This document shows, one piece after another, positions 32,745-44,326 of a stretch of DNA of 64,000 bases. The DNA comes from Eublepharis macularius. Taxonomy: Eukaryota; Chordata; Lepidosauria; Squamata; Eublepharidae. The notes under the pieces are model-generated. The model was not told the DNA's origin and did not search any database. It saw only the letters and a program-made list of their open reading frames with translations. The stretch's first letter is position 1. Each line of letters opens with the position of its first letter. Made by a program: the position numbers and the translations under genes. The DNA is taken from contig NC_072796.1 of assembly GCF_028583425.1 (NCBI RefSeq), positions 144,469,464-144,533,463 on the forward strand. The letters are read 5' to 3'.

Positions 32745-35438
32745 CTAGGCAGCTGATTCCACTTTTGAAGTACTCTGACCCATGAAAAAGTTTTTCCTAA
32801 GATCCAGCCGGTACCTTTCTGCATATAATTTAAGCCCGTTGCTTCGAGTCCTGTCCTCTGCTGCCAACAGCTCCTTGCCCTCCTTCAAATGACAGCCTTT
32901 CAAATATTTAGAGAGAGCAATCATGTCCCCCATCAATCTCCTTTTCTCCAAACTAAACATTCCCAAGGCCCTCAGCCTTTCCTTGTAGGGCTCAGTCTCC
33001 AGACCCCTGATCATCCTCGTCGCTCTCTTCTGAACCCTCTCGATTTTGTCCACATCCTTTTTGAAGTGAGGCCTCCAGAACTGCACACAGTACTCCAGGT
33101 GCAGCCTGACCAAGGTAGTATAGAGACTGGGTTTGCCTTCTTTGCCACTGTATCACACTGACTGCTCATATTTAGTTTACAGTCCTTGACTGCTCATATT
33201 TAGTTTACAGTCCACTCTTACTTGAAGATCTCTTTCGCATACACTACTACCCAGAAATGTATCCCCCATCATGTATTTGTGCTTCCTATTTTTGTGGCCT
33301 AGATGTAATACTGTGCACTTGTCTTTGTTGAATTGCATCCTATTCACAGCTGCCCACTTCTCCAGAGTATTCAAGTCTTGTTGAATTTTAACTCTATCTT
33401 CTAGGGTGTTTGCCACTCCTTCCAATTTGGTATCATCAGCAAATTTAATGAGCAGCCCTTCCACTCCTTCATCCAGATCATTGATAAAAATATTGAAAAG
33501 TACTGGGCCCAAAACCGAGCCCTGCAGCACCCCACTGGACACCTCCAATCTGATGAAATGCCATTGACCACCACTCTTTGGGTGCAGTCCTCTAACCAGT
33601 TCCCTATCCACCGAGCTGTCCTATAGTCCAGTCCACAGTCTTCCAGTTTGCCCATCAGAATGTCATGGGGGACCTTATCAAAAGCTTTACTGAAATCCAG
33701 ATAAATCACATCAACAGAGTTCCCCTGATCCAGTAAGCTGGTCACTCAATCAAAGAAGGAAACCAGGTTGGTCTGGCAAGATCTGTTGGGGACAAAACCA
33801 TGTTGACTTCCCCGGATCACTAAGCGGCCCTTCAGATGCTTACAGATTGATCCCTTTAAAATCTGCTCTAATATCTTCCCAGCAACAGAAGTCAGATTGA
33901 CCAGCCTGTGGTTTCCCGGGTCATCCTTCTTCCCTTTCTTAAAGATTGGGATAACATTCACTCTTCTCCAATCTTGTGGCACATCCCCAGTCCTCCAGGA
34001 GGCCTTGAAGATGATGGACAGGGGTTCTGCAAGTTCTCTAGAAAGTTCTTTCAGCACTCTTGGGTGCACCCCATCCAGCCCAGGGGATTTGTATTCATCC
34101 AGTGCAGCCAGATGCCTCTCCACAACCTCTCTGTCCATGTCAACTAGCCCCCCAGGTGTCCTGTCATGTCTACTACCATCTCTAGATGGGCTCAAGTTCT
34201 TCAGGGAGAAAACAGAGCCAAACAAATCATTAAGCCTGTCTGCTTTTTCTCTGTCCTCCATCAGAGTTTCTCCTTCCACTCCCAACAGTGGTCCAATTGC
34301 CTCTTTTACCTTCTGTTTGCTTCTAACATATCTGTAGAAGTTTTTCTTATTGTAGCGAGCCCCTCTGGCCAGACCCAGCTTATACTGAGCTTTGGCTTCT
34401 CTGATGGCTGATCTGCAGTACCTTGTAACCCTCATCTATTCCTCTTTAGAGGTCTGTCCTCTCCATTTCCTGAACATTTCCTTTTTCTCCCTTAGCTTAT
34501 TCTGGAGCTCTCTCCATCCACATCAGTTTCTTGGAGCCCTTACCATGTTTCTGTCTTGCTGGAATAGTGAGGGCTTGAGCTTGCAAAAGCTCTTGTTTGA
34601 GAAGAGCCCACCCTTCACTCGCTCCTTTCTCTTCCAGCACACTCCCCCACGGAATGACTCTCATCAAGCCTCTGAGTTCATTGAAGTCGGCCCTACGAAA
34701 ATCTAACCTACGAGTCTGGCTATGAACTTCCTTGCCCCCCCCCCAAGCAACTGGAATTCAAGGAGGACATGGTCACTTCCCCTTAAGGTCCCCACCACCT
34801 TCACCCCATCTACCAATTCTTCTCTGTTGGTTAATATTAAGTCTAGTAAGCCGAGCCCCTTGTAGCTTCCTCCATCATTTGAAAAAGGAAGTTATTGGCC
34901 AGGCAGGTCAGGAAGTTGCGTGATTCATGACATTTTGCTGAGCCTGTCTCCTAGCACACATCAGGGAAGTTGAAGTCACCCATAATTATAAGGTTCTGAT
35001 GTCTGGATACTCTACCAATCTGTTCAAGGAAGGCAGCATCCATTTCCTCTCCCTGGTCAGGTGGTCTGTAGCAGACTACAACAATATTGTCCTTCCTCCC
35101 CTTATTTCCACCCATATATTTTCCACTGGGTTGTCAACCACATTCTCCAGAACTTGCTGACAATCAAGCCCTCTCCTCACATACAATGCCACTCCACCTC
35201 CTCTTCTACCCTTCCGGTTTTTCTTGAACAACTTGTACCCACCCACTACCACATTCCAGTCACGGGAATCATCCCACCAAGTCTCAGTAATTCCTACTAT
35301 ATCATAGCCCTCTGTTTGCAAGAGAAGCTCAAACTCTTCCTTCTTATTACCCATACTTCGGGCATTGGTATATAGGCTCTTGTAGCCTTGTACCTTTGTT
35401 TGATCTGTCCTACCCAGGTGGGCCCCCGCTGTTATCAC
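32745..35438 (-). pseudogene. CR1 ORF2: endonuclease and reverse transcriptase, broken
   Basis: The endonuclease part (35438-35076) shows LYTNARSMGNKKEEFELLL and IVGITETWWDDS, with the catalytic Asn and Glu of APE-type endonucleases. The reverse transcriptase part (34435-33177) shows [55 protein letters not shown] and the catalytic box [13 protein letters not shown]. The C-terminal part (33113-32745) shows MVRLHLEYCVQFWRPHFKKD. The frame is lost between the endonuclease and RT parts (34436-35075), near 33746 and again near 33177. It is a retrotransposon relic with no host function implied. Confidence 0.9.
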
Positions 35439-35484
35439 TTCTTCATTGAAATCCCATCTTAATCGTCCCCTTCCCCTTGCGTCA

Positions 35485-37277
35485 TCAGTTTAAAGCTCTC
35501 CTGATGAAGCTCTCCAGGTTCTTTCCAAACATTTTCTTCCCTGACTGTAAGAGGTGAAGCCCATTATGTGTAAGAAGGCCTTCTCTAAGAAAATTTATCC
35601 CATGGTCCTGCCGGCACCACCACCTCAGCCAATGATTCACCTCGAGTATAGTCTGCTCCCTTTGCATTCCTCTTCCTTTGACAGGAAGGATAGAAGAGGA
35701 TACCACCTGTGCCCCCACTGTCTTCAGCGGCCTTCCAAGAGCTTCATAGTCCTCTTTAATTCTTGCGATGGTATTCACAGCAGTGTCATTCGTCCCCACG
35801 TGAACCAGCACAAACGGGTACTGATCAGTCGGTCTGATCAGTTTTGGTAGTCCGTTTGTAATATCCTGAATTCTGGCTCCCAGCAAGCCACACATCTCTC
35901 GGAGTAGGGGATCTGGCCTGGACACATGACGCTCCATACCCCTGAGCAGAGAGTCCCCGATGACCACCACCTTCTGTTTTCTTCCACTTCCGTGTGGCCC
36001 CAGGCCCCCTTCACTCCCTCCTCCAGGCGTTTGTGGTTCCACTCCTGTCTCTGTCACCATCTCAAGCACCTCAAAGCAATTCTTGAGCTCCAGTGGACCA
36101 GAGCATCGCCTTAGTCCACATCTTCCGGTTTGTACTACAGAACTGAGAGGAGGCTCAGAAGGGAGATCGCCTCTTCCTTTATAATAAAAAAAAAATTATT
36201 GGTGAGTACATAAATTTACATACATTCCCCATATTACCTAAATTCTAACGACCCCCCTTCCCCCCCTCCTTATTGACTTCCAACAGCTTTCCAACCCTTA
36301 ACCCATCTTGTCATTTAAATTATTTTTAACTATGTTCTACTAAGTCTTATATATATTGTATCCCTTATTCTAAGCATGTTCAAATTCTTCTATATCTCAG
36401 ATTCTCTAATATACCCATTCTATTCCTAGCTGTTTAACCTATCTATTTTTAATAGTCTTCTTAATAATAATATTCGCTTAGATTAATTAATAACTAAATT
36501 TCCCCATTAATGGTAAAGTTACTTCTCTCTCCCCTTTATAAAATCACAAATTAATAATTCTCAAACTGCCACAGTCCTCCTTTCACATCCCATTTTTTTC
36601 TAAATATTGTTTCAGTTTCCCCCAGTCTGCAAAATATTCTCCTGGATCCAGACCTTTCAGTTTTCTTGTCATTTTATCCATTTCTGCCATGTACAACAAT
36701 TTGTAAATCCAATCTTCTATAGTTGGTATTTCTTGCACTTTCCATTTCTGCGCATACAAAAGTCTTGCTGCTGTAGTCATGTAAAATAGCAATGTTCTAT
36801 ACTGCGTTGGAACATCTTCCATTCCCAAGTTCAGTAGCAGCAATTCTGGGTTCTTATTTATTTGGGTTTGCAAAACCTCGTTAATTATTTCTATTATATC
36901 TCCCCAGTATTGCTTAGCTACCTCACAAGTCCCACCACATATGATACAATGATCCTTCATGCTTTTTGCATTTCCAGCATTTGTCTGACATATTTGGGAG
37001 ATTGCCTCTTCCTTCTTCTCTTGGACTTATCTCTTCCTGGTTGTGCAGAGCCCCCCAGGCTCTTCTCAATAAAATCCTCCCCTTCCTTGATTTCCTGAAG
37101 TGTGGTGATCCTCTCCTCTAGGCTCTGAATCTTCTCCTCCCAAAGCCTGACCAGCTTACACTTCTGACAAGTGAAGTCCGTCTTCTCTTCCGGGAGGAAA
37201 ACAAACATGGCGCACTCCATGCAGGTGACTGGAAAGGGGCCTTCTGTCGACATCATCGCCTTCCAGGAATATTCCAA
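35485..37277 (-). pseudogene. CR1 ORF1: zinc finger, coiled coil and SGNH esterase, split by L1
   Basis: The N-terminal part (37277 to about 37015) has CMECAMFVFLPEEKTDFTCQ and CKLV, giving a CxxC...CxxC finger, then a coiled coil (LWEEKIQSLEERITTLQEI) and a basic patch (KSKRRRKRQSP). The L1 insertion at 36180-36995 then breaks the frame. The C-terminal part (36069-35485) has the SGNH/GDSL esterase blocks VVIGDSLLRGM, LVHVGTNDT and LLTHNGLHLLQSGKKMF. The block-V Asp of the usual DGLHL is Asn here, so the esterase would lack its catalytic Asp. Confidence 0.85.
36180..36995 (-). mobile_element. L1 LINE 3' fragment inserted in CR1 ORF1
   Basis: Flanked by a 19-bp duplication of CR1 sequence with one mismatch: gggagatcgcctcttcctt (36161-36179) and gggagattgcctcttcctt (36996-37014). 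The minus-strand frame 36960-36583 encodes the C-terminus of L1 ORF2 (LLFYMTTAARLLYAQKWKVQ and IEDWIYKLLYMAEMDKMTRK). The end at 36181 is 'ataataaaaaaaaaattatt' on the plus strand, so the minus-strand 3' tail is T-rich and not a usual poly(A). Confidence 0.9.
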
Positions 37278-37599
37278 GACTACTCTTCTAGCTGCAGGTC
37301 CCTTCCCTTCTCCTCAGAGCCCAGATGTGCCTATGGAGAGGAGGAGCCTAATTCAGTCCAATTAGTAACAATCCCCCTCTGTAATCAGCTCCAACTCAGG
37401 CAAAAAAGACCAACAGAAACACCCACTCCAACTGGCACCACTTTACAGCAGGCTCTACACACTCACGCAGCCCCAAACACTGTCCTCCCACACAGCAAAT
37501 TCCCCCAGCAGTTAAGGAAGGCCACAGGAGAAGGCTCACCACTCTAGCAGCTCCCTTTCCTGCCCCTTCTCAGAGCCCAGATAGCTATGATGTACCTCT

Positions 37600-39185
37600 G
37601 GTCACATCACAGGATGGAGAAGTTGTGTCAGCTGGCCTGCTGTGCGCGTCCGTGCTGCCCTTGGAGTACAGAATGTTAATTGTTGGATCGCATTCGCAAT
37701 TGGAGGCCACCTGTGGGCTGTGAAGCCTGTGCGGTGGGTGTCACTGGGCCATTTTATGGTCTGGTCCTCACAGGTCATACGTCCTGTGCCGGGATAGTTC
37801 CCTGTGCCTATTTTTGCTTCATGAGCCACGCAACCCAACAGAAGTGAAAACCATAACAGAAGTGAAAACCAAGACAGTCTCCACCTTCTTTCTCTGGGTG
37901 CAGCTCCGTTCCGGGCTCTGAGCAGAGGATATCTGGACCTGTTGCCCTCCTTGAAACCGAGGCTGGACTGGCTCCCGGTGCTGGAGGCCTTTTGGTTCAC
38001 AAGGGCTTCTTGAGTTGGGGCCTGTGCAGTCAGGTCAGAGTTGACCCCACAGACTCCCTGCTCTTAACTGGGCCGAGGACCACCTGCGTGGACGTGAACC
38101 CCCACCAGTCCCCGGCACCGTCGGGCGCTGCCACTGCTGGAGGCATGAGGGGTGGCGGTGAGTGACAGGTGGAGCCAGTGAGGGAGAGGAGAGCCTTGCG
38201 TGCGGCTCTGAGTTCCGTGGGAAGGATAATAGAAGGACCACTGGGACCATGGAATGCCCTCCCCCAAACGGCCCAAGTGGCACTCTCGCTTGTGGGATCT
38301 AGGAGGGGCTGCAGAAATGCTTCCTGCTCCGCTGAGCGTGTGGGCTGGCTCTCTGCCTGCACTTTCCTCAGAGGGAGGACGGGGCAGAGCACTCAGCTTG
38401 AGTATCTAGCACATTCGATTACGCAGCAGCATTCTCTCCGCGTGCCAAATAACAAAGCTTTGGGGACGATTCCTGGAGAAGAAGTCCGTCCATGGCTTGT
38501 GAGCTGCAGTAGCTGAAGGAAACCTCTGCATTTAGAGAGGGAGAGAGAAATCGATGGGTGCCAGTGCTGGGGAGCAGCATCAGGGGGGAAGGCCTTGATC
38601 TCTCTGCCCTGCTTGGTGGCCCTCCAGGGTGGCAGGCTGGCTGCTCTCTGACTGCTGGACTGGTCAGATCCAGCCAGTCTTTTCCTGCATTCTTGAGTGG
38701 TAGGAAGAGACGGGGGCTTGCTGAATTAGTGGGTTTTGAGGAGCAATGTGAATGTAATTGGCTTTAGGGTTGCCAGCCATCAACCAAAGAATGGTGTGCC
38801 TTCCCCTGAAAGTGCTGAGCACTTGAAGATGCAACTGCTCTGTTTTCTGCATGTTGCTCTCACAGTCCCTTTGCTGTCCCTCGTCCCAGGCCTCTTGTGG
38901 AGCAAAGCAAAAGTGTTTCCAATGAAGCACGGGGGCTAGAGGAGGACTGGTGTAGGAGGCACGGTTCTCATTCTGTGCCATCCAACCAGTCGCCCACTGG
39001 ATCCCATGGCATACAGTCACCAGTGGCTTCCAGCTGCAAACGTCTTCTATGGGCTGCTATCTGTGCGTAGATTTTCTGGAAGATCTCATGCCTAGTTTTT
39101 GCCTTACAGCAGCCAGATAAGTTTGTATTTACTCAAAACATTTATAACCTGCTTTTCTCCCCAAAGGGGCTCAGACCAGCTCCAT
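37600..39185. other. Unassigned sequence in putative FAM83H intron
   Basis: No gene or repeat named. A short tandem 'agaagtgaaaaccaagacag / aacagaagtgaaaacca' duplication occurs near 37839-37875. Confidence 0.4.
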
Positions 39186-39189
39186 AATA

Positions 39190-39415
39190 TATTGACCAGG
39201 GAGCTATGGCTACTTTAGTTTTGTCTTTGGGACTTAATTTGGACTCTTCATATTTGCCTTTGTTAATACACCCCAAGACTGCGTTTGCCTTTTTTGCTGC
39301 TGCATCTCACTGACTGCTCATATTTAGCCTCCTATCTACCCATATCCCAGGATCTTGTTCACACCCACTGGTACCCAGAAACGTATCCCTCATCCAGTAT
39401 GCATGCTAGCTTTTC
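39190..39415 (-). mobile_element. CR1 LINE fragment
   Basis: Minus-strand CR1 segment: 'tgactgctcatatttagcct' and 'acccagaaacgtatccctca' correspond to 33160-33260 of the large CR1. Interrupted on the right by AT-rich DNA. Confidence 0.75.
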
Positions 39416-39900
39416 TAATATCACAAGTACAAAAAGCATAACCATGGTGAACTTACTACATGTGAAAATAATCATATCAAAATCTTACCTTGTTTATAGT
39501 GTCACAACATCCCATATAAATCACTAAGTATACCAAAATCCTATATATTCATAAATGTGCTAAAAGAGAATCATTATGTATATAATTGCTCTTTCAGACA
39601 ACAAATCATGCGACAATTCCAGGAAAGATTATGTACAATATCTAAAATGACTCAATAATCACTTCCAAACTGGAAAACTGCCAAAATTCTTATCTTCAAG
39701 TAATACAAAACAGAAGATATTTACAGTGTCTCATAAGGGGGGGGGGAATCCAATCAGTTATCTCAGTCCGTAAGAGGGTAGACTTCCAACATTCTTATCC
39801 TTGGATAGTGTCGTGTATCTTGGATGAAAAATCCAGTTATTTCCACAAGTAAGCATAAACAGGCGACCGAGAACTTGACAAAAACTGGGAGGAGAAGAGA
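39416..39900. other. AT-rich insertion, possibly a Penelope-like arm
   Basis: Abrupt AT-rich block after a CR1 fragment. Its base composition and 'tgtcacaac', 'catataaatcac' style resemble one arm of the palindromic elements at 15217 and 53576, but no inverted partner is present. A G9 run lies near 39739. Confidence 0.3.
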
Positions 39901-39989
39901 GACCCCCAGTTCCTCAGGCAGCTTATGCTGTTGTTGAACTGCTTTTGATTGGTGGAATTTTAAGCCAGTCTGCTGCTAGAGCCAGTGTC

Positions 39990-40110
39990 ATGCAGTGGTT
40001 AAAGTTTTGGACTAGCATCTGGGAGAACCAGGTTCAAATTGCCATTCTGACATGGAAACTTGCTTGGTAACCTTGGGGCAGTCACTCTCTTTCAGACTAA
40101 CCTACATCCA
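39990..40110 (+). mobile_element. Partial tRNA-derived SINE
   Basis: Head 'gtcatgcagtggttaaagtt' and B-box region 'ggttcaaattgcc', then 'ggtaaccttggggcagtcac'. Truncated after about 120 bp. Related to 4285-4480. Confidence 0.75.
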
Positions 40111-40256
40111 AGGAGGCTAGCATTGTGGTGCCCCCTACCTTTAATGAGACCTATATTATGCTGCCTGACTACTTTCCTTAGTGTTCCCAAAAGGTTTTTG
40201 CAGCCACCAAAGGCCCTCGCCTTAGTTCTCTCAGTGCTTGTTGTATAGGAAGGCGT

Positions 40257-40834
40257 TGTTATATTTGGTAGAATGGCTGAACGGTCAGCGTGTGGAGGTG
40301 GCTATGAGAGATAAGGGGATCCTTTAATCTAGATAAAACAGACGCTTTGCTTAAACAGAAACGGAGTTTGTTTATAAGCACTTAATCATATTAGTTTCAG
40401 AGTGCTTCATAAGCGTAATGGTTCCAGGATATGTACAGATCTTCAAACATTTCTGAACAGACTCAGTCACAAAGACTTATTTCTCCACCGTTGCCACTTC
40501 GGCTAATAAAATCCACTCAGAAAAGAGCACACAGACACTTTCCTCAGATTACACCCCTTCAGCCTTTCTCCCTCTTCTCTCAGAACAGCCCTGATCAGCC
40601 CTTGAGCACCACGTGGAACTCTTCCCTTGGAACAGCTCAGGCTGCCCTGCAGTCCCCTCCGTCCCCCTCTCGGCACAGCGGCATCCGGTCACAGCCTGCT
40701 TCACTCACCCAGCCCCGCTCCTTCTTGCTTTAGAGGCCTGCATTTTTAATTATAGTAAACAACATACATTCAAAGCCATGCCTTAATTAGCTGAAGTAAA
40801 ACACACAAAACATTTGCCTGGCAAACCCATTACA
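40257..40834 (-). mobile_element. LTR of a minus-strand LTR retrotransposon (3' LTR)
   Basis: A 578-bp unit that on the minus strand begins TGTAATGGG (40834) and ends ATATAACA (40257). It is immediately preceded on that strand by a polypurine tract (complement of 40835-40850, gccccccctcccccgc), as expected for a 3' LTR. RNase H remnants of the same orientation lie upstream at 41190-41450. Confidence 0.7.
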
Positions 40835-41900
40835 GCCCCCCTCCCCCGCCTTCATAGCGGAGCACTGTCTTTTCCAGAACGACAGTGTGCAGGTGTCGAT
40901 TTAGCAGTGCAGTTGTCCCTGGGAGGGCCTCCACACCAGTCTCTGTGAAGGGTTAGGGTCCTCCTCTTACCCTGTGGCTGGTCCACATCTGCACAGGTGC
41001 TGCTTGCTCGTCCCCTGGTCTGACTCCACCTCTCTTGGATCTGGGCTGGGTTCCTTGGTCCAGGCTGGACATCCGCCTCGGGTCACTGGCCATCATGAAT
41101 GGCTCCTGCCTGGATGTTGGTTTCTGGTTCTGGTCACTGGCGGCTCACGCCGAGACAAAGCCCTGCAGCAGCAACAACAGTATCTGACTTTTACGTGCTG
41201 GATGTTGAGATGATGATATTCTTGGATATTCCAGGACCGCCTGCTGCAATGAGGTGCTGGTGTTTTTCATTGGTTTGCAGCCATTTCAGAGAGTGATGGT
41301 TGGTTAGCAGTACAAATGCTTGGGCCCAAATATAGATTTTTAATTTAGTGAGAACCCACATGCTAGCCAGGCCCTCTTTTTGCACAAAATAATAGTTTTG
41401 CTCTGGATCAGTAAGTTTTTGGTTCAGATAAGCTACCAAGTGTCATAGTCTATCTCTTGCATCAAATCATCATTTAATAATTTCTTTAGGTGCTGGTGCA
41501 GATTTACACCTGAGCTTTTTAGTTTCAAGCTTTAGCTTAATTATTTTCTCTTAGTGTCTGTCACCTTCTTTTAAAAAAATCTTTCTCTCCTCCCTCTGGA
41601 GTTGTCAGCAATTCGTCTTTTGGCTTTTCTTTCAGTGACAATGTTTTTTCAATACTCTCTTTTATGTCTGGGGACCATTTGATCTGTTGGGTGGATCTTT
41701 CCTCTTTTGTTTCTTGTATTAGTTCAATTAATGGGTTTTCATCAGAAAGAAGCTGAGGTTCACCCTGCTATAATAGGGCTTGAGCATATTGATACGGACC
41801 ATAATGAATGTTTTCAGGGGAGGAGGGTGGAAACACCTGTGTGCACAGGATCTTTTAGTCCAAACAAGTCATTCAATGAGGCTAGGATGCATTAGGGAGG
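40835..41900 (-). mobile_element. Gypsy-type internal region with RNase H remnant
   Basis: The minus-strand frame 41439-41191 encodes MVAYLNQKLTDPEQNYYFVQ, then KEGLASMWVLTKLKIYIW and LLTNHHSLKWLQ. This matches the RNase H domain of Ty3/gypsy polymerases (SRKLTxxExNY..KE.LA.VWAL..., TDHxxLxWL). The key TDH reads TNH, and flanking frames are full of stops. The element is a decayed fragment and no 5' LTR was located. Confidence 0.65.
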
Positions 41901-42139
41901 GGAAGCCCATAGAAATCAACAAAGAAAATAGTCAGCAGGTTTAAAAATCCCAGCAGAAACATGGTTGGCCCGAGGAAGTATCCATGGCCTTGAAAACAGT
42001 GGAGAACAAGTGCAGAGGTGATCATAGCAGTAGGCAGACACGTACATACATAGACCCATCAGTCATAATCGCCAAGTTCTCAGATTTGCCTGGCAAAAGA
42101 TAGCAAACATGGTCCCCAAAGTGGTGAATATTTGAACAT

Positions 42140-42790
42140 AAAATATTTGAACATTAAAACAACAATATATAAAATAACTCAATAAAAACATAATGCAACA
42201 CCAGAACCGCGGAGGAGGGCCAATATCAGTTATGTGGGGTATGCTAAACGAAACAAATATTCTTCAGCCACTGGCAGAAGATGCCAAGAGAGGGAGACGG
42301 ATGAATCTCCCTAGAGATGGCATTCCAGAGCTTTAGTCCCACGGCTGAGAAGGGTCTTCCTTGGGTTGCCCCCCTCTTCAGCCTCCCATGACATGGGCGC
42401 TCAACGCAAGGCCTCTGGAGGCGACCTCAGTGGCTGGGTGTAAGTTCATCCGTGTGAAGGGGGACCTTCAGGTATGTTGGCCCCAAGCCTTCTAGAGAGC
42501 TTTACAGGTCAATATCGGCACCTTGGACTGAGCCTGGAAGCACACTGTGAGCCAGTGTAGACTGATCAAGACTGGAGTGCTGTGGGCTCTGTGACCGGCT
42601 GCAGGCAACGTTCTGGCCACAGCATTCTGCAGCTGCTGCAGTCTCTGGACAGTCTTCAAGGGCAGCCCCACGTAGAGAACATTGCATGCATCTAATATAG
42701 CTGTTACCAGGGCGTGCACCACAGTGGCTACCAGGGCAGTCGAGTGTGAGTGCAAGGAATCAGTGAAGTTCACGTACTGTCCCAAGCAAG
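42140..42790 (-). repeat. Interspersed repeat of unassigned class
   Basis: Contains 'gcattctgcagctgctgcag', 'aagggcagccccacgtagag' and 'gagctttacaggtcaatatc'. I recognise this as a repeat common in reptile genomes but cannot name its class. Related pieces occur at 45950-46030, 53170-53270 and 58560-58690. Confidence 0.5.
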
Positions 42791-43439
42791 CATTTTTCAG
42801 AGCTTTACTGCTACTGATTGTGCAAAGCTGTCATACTAGTTTTTTCTGCCTGTACTGGTATGAGCCACTGATTATCACAAGGGCATCCGCCAAGTTGATG
42901 TCTCAATAGTTGATAACATGCAAATAGAGTTTAAGTTTGCCATTAGAGAGGGACTCGGGGAATACAAGGCTCTTCCTCTTCTGTGGACCCCACTGTAGCT
43001 CCCAGCGGTTTTACTAGTACTAGTCTCCATGTTAAACGCGAGAGGCGTGTGTGGGCTGTCTCCTGAATTTAATTCCTTGGTTGTCTCATTGACGTGAATG
43101 GCATTCATCCCATTCCAGTGAAAGCAGACCACTGTGGTTCCTGTGCGTGAATCCCAAGCCTTCAGCACAGGGCCAGTTTAGCCGGACCTTCGCATTGCCA
43201 TCTGTGTAAGGAGGAGGCCAAGCGACAGGCTGTAGCCCAACACAATAAGGTTTGAAACACCTTGTGGTGGTTGGAGAGTGTATTCGTGCATTGTGATGAG
43301 CGCAAGCCACCGGTTCTCATCTGTGCTGCTTCCCCATATGATGTTGGGGCTGTCCTGCGTCATCGACATGGCACCTTATGAGACTCCACTTTCTATGTCA
43401 GAACAGAGGCTCCAAGAGATTTTCAAGGGGGGCTCCCAC

Positions 43440-44317
43440 CACTGTGGCAGGTAAAAAGAAAGGGTATGATTTTGCCCTTGCAAGCAAAGTGATTCTCAGG
43501 ATTTTACAGCATAGACTCCTGCCCTGTATGGAACGAGAAATGCCAGGTGTTCTGGATTCAGGACAAAAAGAGGCACTAGATATCATATTGCAAATGTACA
43601 GGGGTTACTGGAGTGTACGAGAGAATTTCAGAAGAAAATCGGTTTGTGTTTTATAGATTAAAGCAAAACCTTCAACTGTGTGGATCACGAAATGCTATGG
43701 ATGGTTTTAAAAGATACGGGTGTACCGCAACATCTGATTATTTTTATACGCAACCTGTACTCTGGACAAGAGACTACTGTTAGGACAGATTATGGGGACA
43801 CAGAATGGTTTCCATTTGGCAAGGGTGTCAGACAAGGATGTATGCTCTCTCCCTTTCTGTTCAATCTGTATGCAGAACATACCATAAGGAAAACTAGACT
43901 AGATTTAGAAGAAGCTGGAGGGGGTGGAAGAAACATTAACAATCTGAGATATGCAGATGACAACACATTACTGGCAGAAAGGAGCGAAGGCTTGAAATGG
44001 CTACTGATGAAGGTTAAAGGAGAAAGCGCCAAAGCAAGATTGCAGCTGAACATCAAGAAGATAAAAGTAATGACTACGGAGGAATTACACAGGTTTAATG
44101 CTGACAATGAAGAAATTGAAATGGTTAAAGATTTTTTTGTTCCTTGGCTCAGTCATCAACCAAAAGGGAGACCACACCCAAGAAGTCAGAAGGAGATAGA
44201 GAACTGGAAGGGCAGCCATGAAGGAACGAGAAAAGATCCTTAAGGACAACGATGTCTCTCTGGGAACCAAAATCAAAATCATCTGCACCACGTTACTCCT
44301 CATTACTATGCATGGTC
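43440..44317 (+). mobile_element. BovB/RTE LINE reverse transcriptase
   Basis: Plus-strand BovB: KKGYDFALASKVILRILQHR and EALDIILQMYRGYWSVRENF, then MDHEMLWMVLKDTGVPQHLI, NLYSGQETTVRTDYGDTEWF, GVRQGCMLSPFLFNLYAEHT, the catalytic LRYADDNTLLAERS, and LNIKKIKVMTTEELHRFNAD. Frameshifts occur at about 43650 and 44140. The 3' end is missing, and the copy stops close to the Penelope-like element at 44327. It is similar in sequence to the copy at 3362-4180. Confidence 0.88.
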
Positions 44318-44326
44318 ATAGATGCA

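Larger units (their letters stand above)
32600..37590 (-). mobile_element. Near full-length CR1 LINE
   Basis: Minus-strand CR1 running from a GC-rich 5' UTR (about 37590) through ORF1, ORF2 endonuclease and reverse transcriptase to the canonical 3' end near 32603 (agagttggaag on plus). Apart from an 816-bp L1 insertion (36180-36995), about 4.2 kb of CR1 is present. The reading frames are broken by several stops and frameshifts, so it is not an active copy. A 26-bp direct duplication (gactgctcatatttagttta...) lies at about 33160-33213. Confidence 0.9.

Noticed and set aside
33177..35438. Reverse transcriptase and endonuclease frames as possible host genes
   Set aside because: They are clearly CR1 ORF2 with stops and frameshifts, as are the L2, BovB and L3-like frames elsewhere.
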